Assembly: GCA_947579665.1 (NCBI GenBank)
Contig: OX388343.1
Span: 105,405,657 to 105,469,656, forward strand
DNA length: 64,000 nucleotides
Source: Sympetrum striolatum
Lineage: Eukaryota; Arthropoda; Insecta; Odonata; Libellulidae
Reading direction: 5' to 3'
Below the pieces are notes generated by a model. That model was not told the origin of the DNA and searched no databases. It saw nothing but the letters and a program-made list of their open reading frames with translations. Shown here one piece after another: positions 63,301 to 64,000 of this stretch. Within the stretch, counting starts at the first letter, position 1, and each line of letters starts with the position of its first letter. The translations under genes and the position numbers were made by a program.

Positions 63301-64000
63301 TTGAGATTTGATCTAGCATTGTTTGTTGTATTTCTGATATTTTTATATTTTGAAATTTAATGTGTTTATTTTTCTTTGCAGCTACTTCATTCATCATGTC
63401 AATTATATTGATGATTCGCTGCTGTATCGAAGGAATCTGCAGGGATGCTCTGAGGATTACAAGAGAGGAGATACGGGAGAAAGCGTAAATATTATAGTAA
63501 ATTAGTATCTTTTGATCATAATTGAGATTTGATTCCGCATTGTTTGTTGGATTCCTGTTTTTTTTATATTTTAAAATTTAATGTGTTTATTTTTCTTTGC
63601 AGCTACTTCATTCGTCATGGCCATTATAATGATGATTCTCTGGGGTATCGAAGGAATCTGCAGGGATGCTGTGAGGATTACAAGAGAGTAGATACGGGAG
63701 AAAGCGTAAATATTATAGTTAATAAGTATCTTATGATCTAAATTGAGATATTATTTCGCATTGTAATTGAGCTTTGATTTAGCATTGTTCGTTGGATTCC
63801 TGTTTTTTTGATATTTTGAAATTTAATGTGTTTATTTTTCTTTGCAGCTACTTCATTCGTCATTGCCATTATAATGATGATTCTCTGGGGTATCGAAGGA
63901 ATCAGATGGGATGCTGCAAGGATTACAAGGGAGTAGATCTGGAAAAAGCGTTAATATTATAGTAAATAAGTATCTTATGGTAATAATTGAGATTTAATTT
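60305..64000 (+). repeat. HOR family B, third block, running off the window
   Basis: 60305-61740 matches 30857-32292 at +29,448. About 61790-63100 matches 32810-34115 at +28,983. From 62506 the block also matches unit B4 from 29284 (+33,222), including the CTCTCGGG marker near 63200. A 245 bp unit lies near 63737. The window ends mid-spacer at TTGAGATTTAATTT. Confidence 0.75.

Larger units (their letters stand above)
1..64000 (+). repeat. Satellite array of ~221 bp monomers (whole window)
   Basis: The whole window is head-to-tail copies of one unit. The landmark GCAG-CTACTTCATT recurs at 220-222 bp steps: core starts lie at 100, 320, 541, 762, 983, 1204, 1426 and 1646, and this continues to the end. 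About 289 units fit. No inverted unit was seen. Lengths depart from 221 mainly in units of about 245 bp (a 24 bp internal duplication) and in one 145 bp unit. The array starts and stops mid-unit. The strand given is the one on which the spacer reads GT...AG. I recognise no known satellite family. Satellite status is certain from the sequence; chromosomal location and function are unknown. Confidence 0.98.

Noticed and set aside
1..64000. Many open frames of 60-130 codons on both strands as candidate genes
   Set aside because: They recur at the 221 bp period, are copies of the same few frames, and most begin at TTG in the spacer rather than at ATG. They read through the AT-rich spacer. The period is not a multiple of three, so none extends over several units. 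None resembles a protein family I know.
1..64000. CRISPR array
   Set aside because: The regular spacing is far too long, and there are no unique spacers between short direct repeats. The whole 221 bp is repeated.
1..64000. Working micro-exon or tandem-exon protein gene (for example insect or flatworm effector type)
   Set aside because: The layout is suggestive, but core length breaks the frame, many units have stops or lost splice signals, and no first exon, promoter, terminal exon or poly(A) region is in the window. Kept only as a hypothesis in the findings.
1..64000. Transposable element insertion or LTR within the array
   Set aside because: Unit spacing was followed from end to end by core starts and duplicated offsets, and I found no non-satellite insertion, target-site duplication or terminal repeat.

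Overview
The window is one uninterrupted tandem (satellite) array. It enters at base 1 and leaves at base 64,000 in the middle of a repeat unit, so neither end of the array is seen. The unit is about 221 bp and is repeated head to tail, always in the same orientation, roughly 289 times. I found no supportable protein-coding gene, rRNA, tRNA, transposon or CRISPR array. The apparent open frames of 60-130 codons are the same few frames of the repeat seen again and again. The organism is a eukaryote. The evidence is AT-rich satellite DNA (about 33% GC in a typical unit) with higher-order structure, splice-site-like signals, and substitutions that look like decay of methylated CpG. The taxon cannot be named from this sequence.

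Each unit has two parts. A core of about 103 bp at roughly 46% GC alternates with a spacer of about 118 bp at roughly 22% GC. The spacer looks like a small intron. It usually begins GTAAAT, ends in a long pyrimidine run plus TTTGCAG, and has a TTTAAT branch-point-like motif about 21 nt before the AG. The array therefore reads as hundreds of copies of an exon-plus-intron cassette. Whether any copy is spliced or translated is unknown. Frameshifts, in-frame stops and lost splice signals in many copies argue against a maintained long protein.

The units are arranged in higher-order repeats (HORs). 1-3,159 is a mosaic with a partial copy of family A. 3,160-11,136 holds two consecutive copies of a 4.2 kb family A HOR. 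11,137-16,450 is a mosaic. 16,451-35,956 is family B, with alternating 4.0 kb and 3.6-4.2 kb units forming a 7.6 kb (later 8.26 kb) super-repeat. 35,957-42,720 is family C. 42,721-45,970 is a mosaic that includes a truncated unit. 45,971-49,740 is family B again. 49,741-about 59,000 is family C again, with a very young 1,790 bp tandem duplication. 59,021-60,304 is a perfect three-unit duplication. 60,305-64,000 is family B.

With no genes to co-operate, the biology lies in the array itself. It shows a cassette that may derive from a gene, several ages of unequal exchange, chimeric units at exchange points, and CpG decay. Coordinates, unit lengths and offsets were counted by hand from the printed sequence. 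Identities are by eye, not computed alignments.
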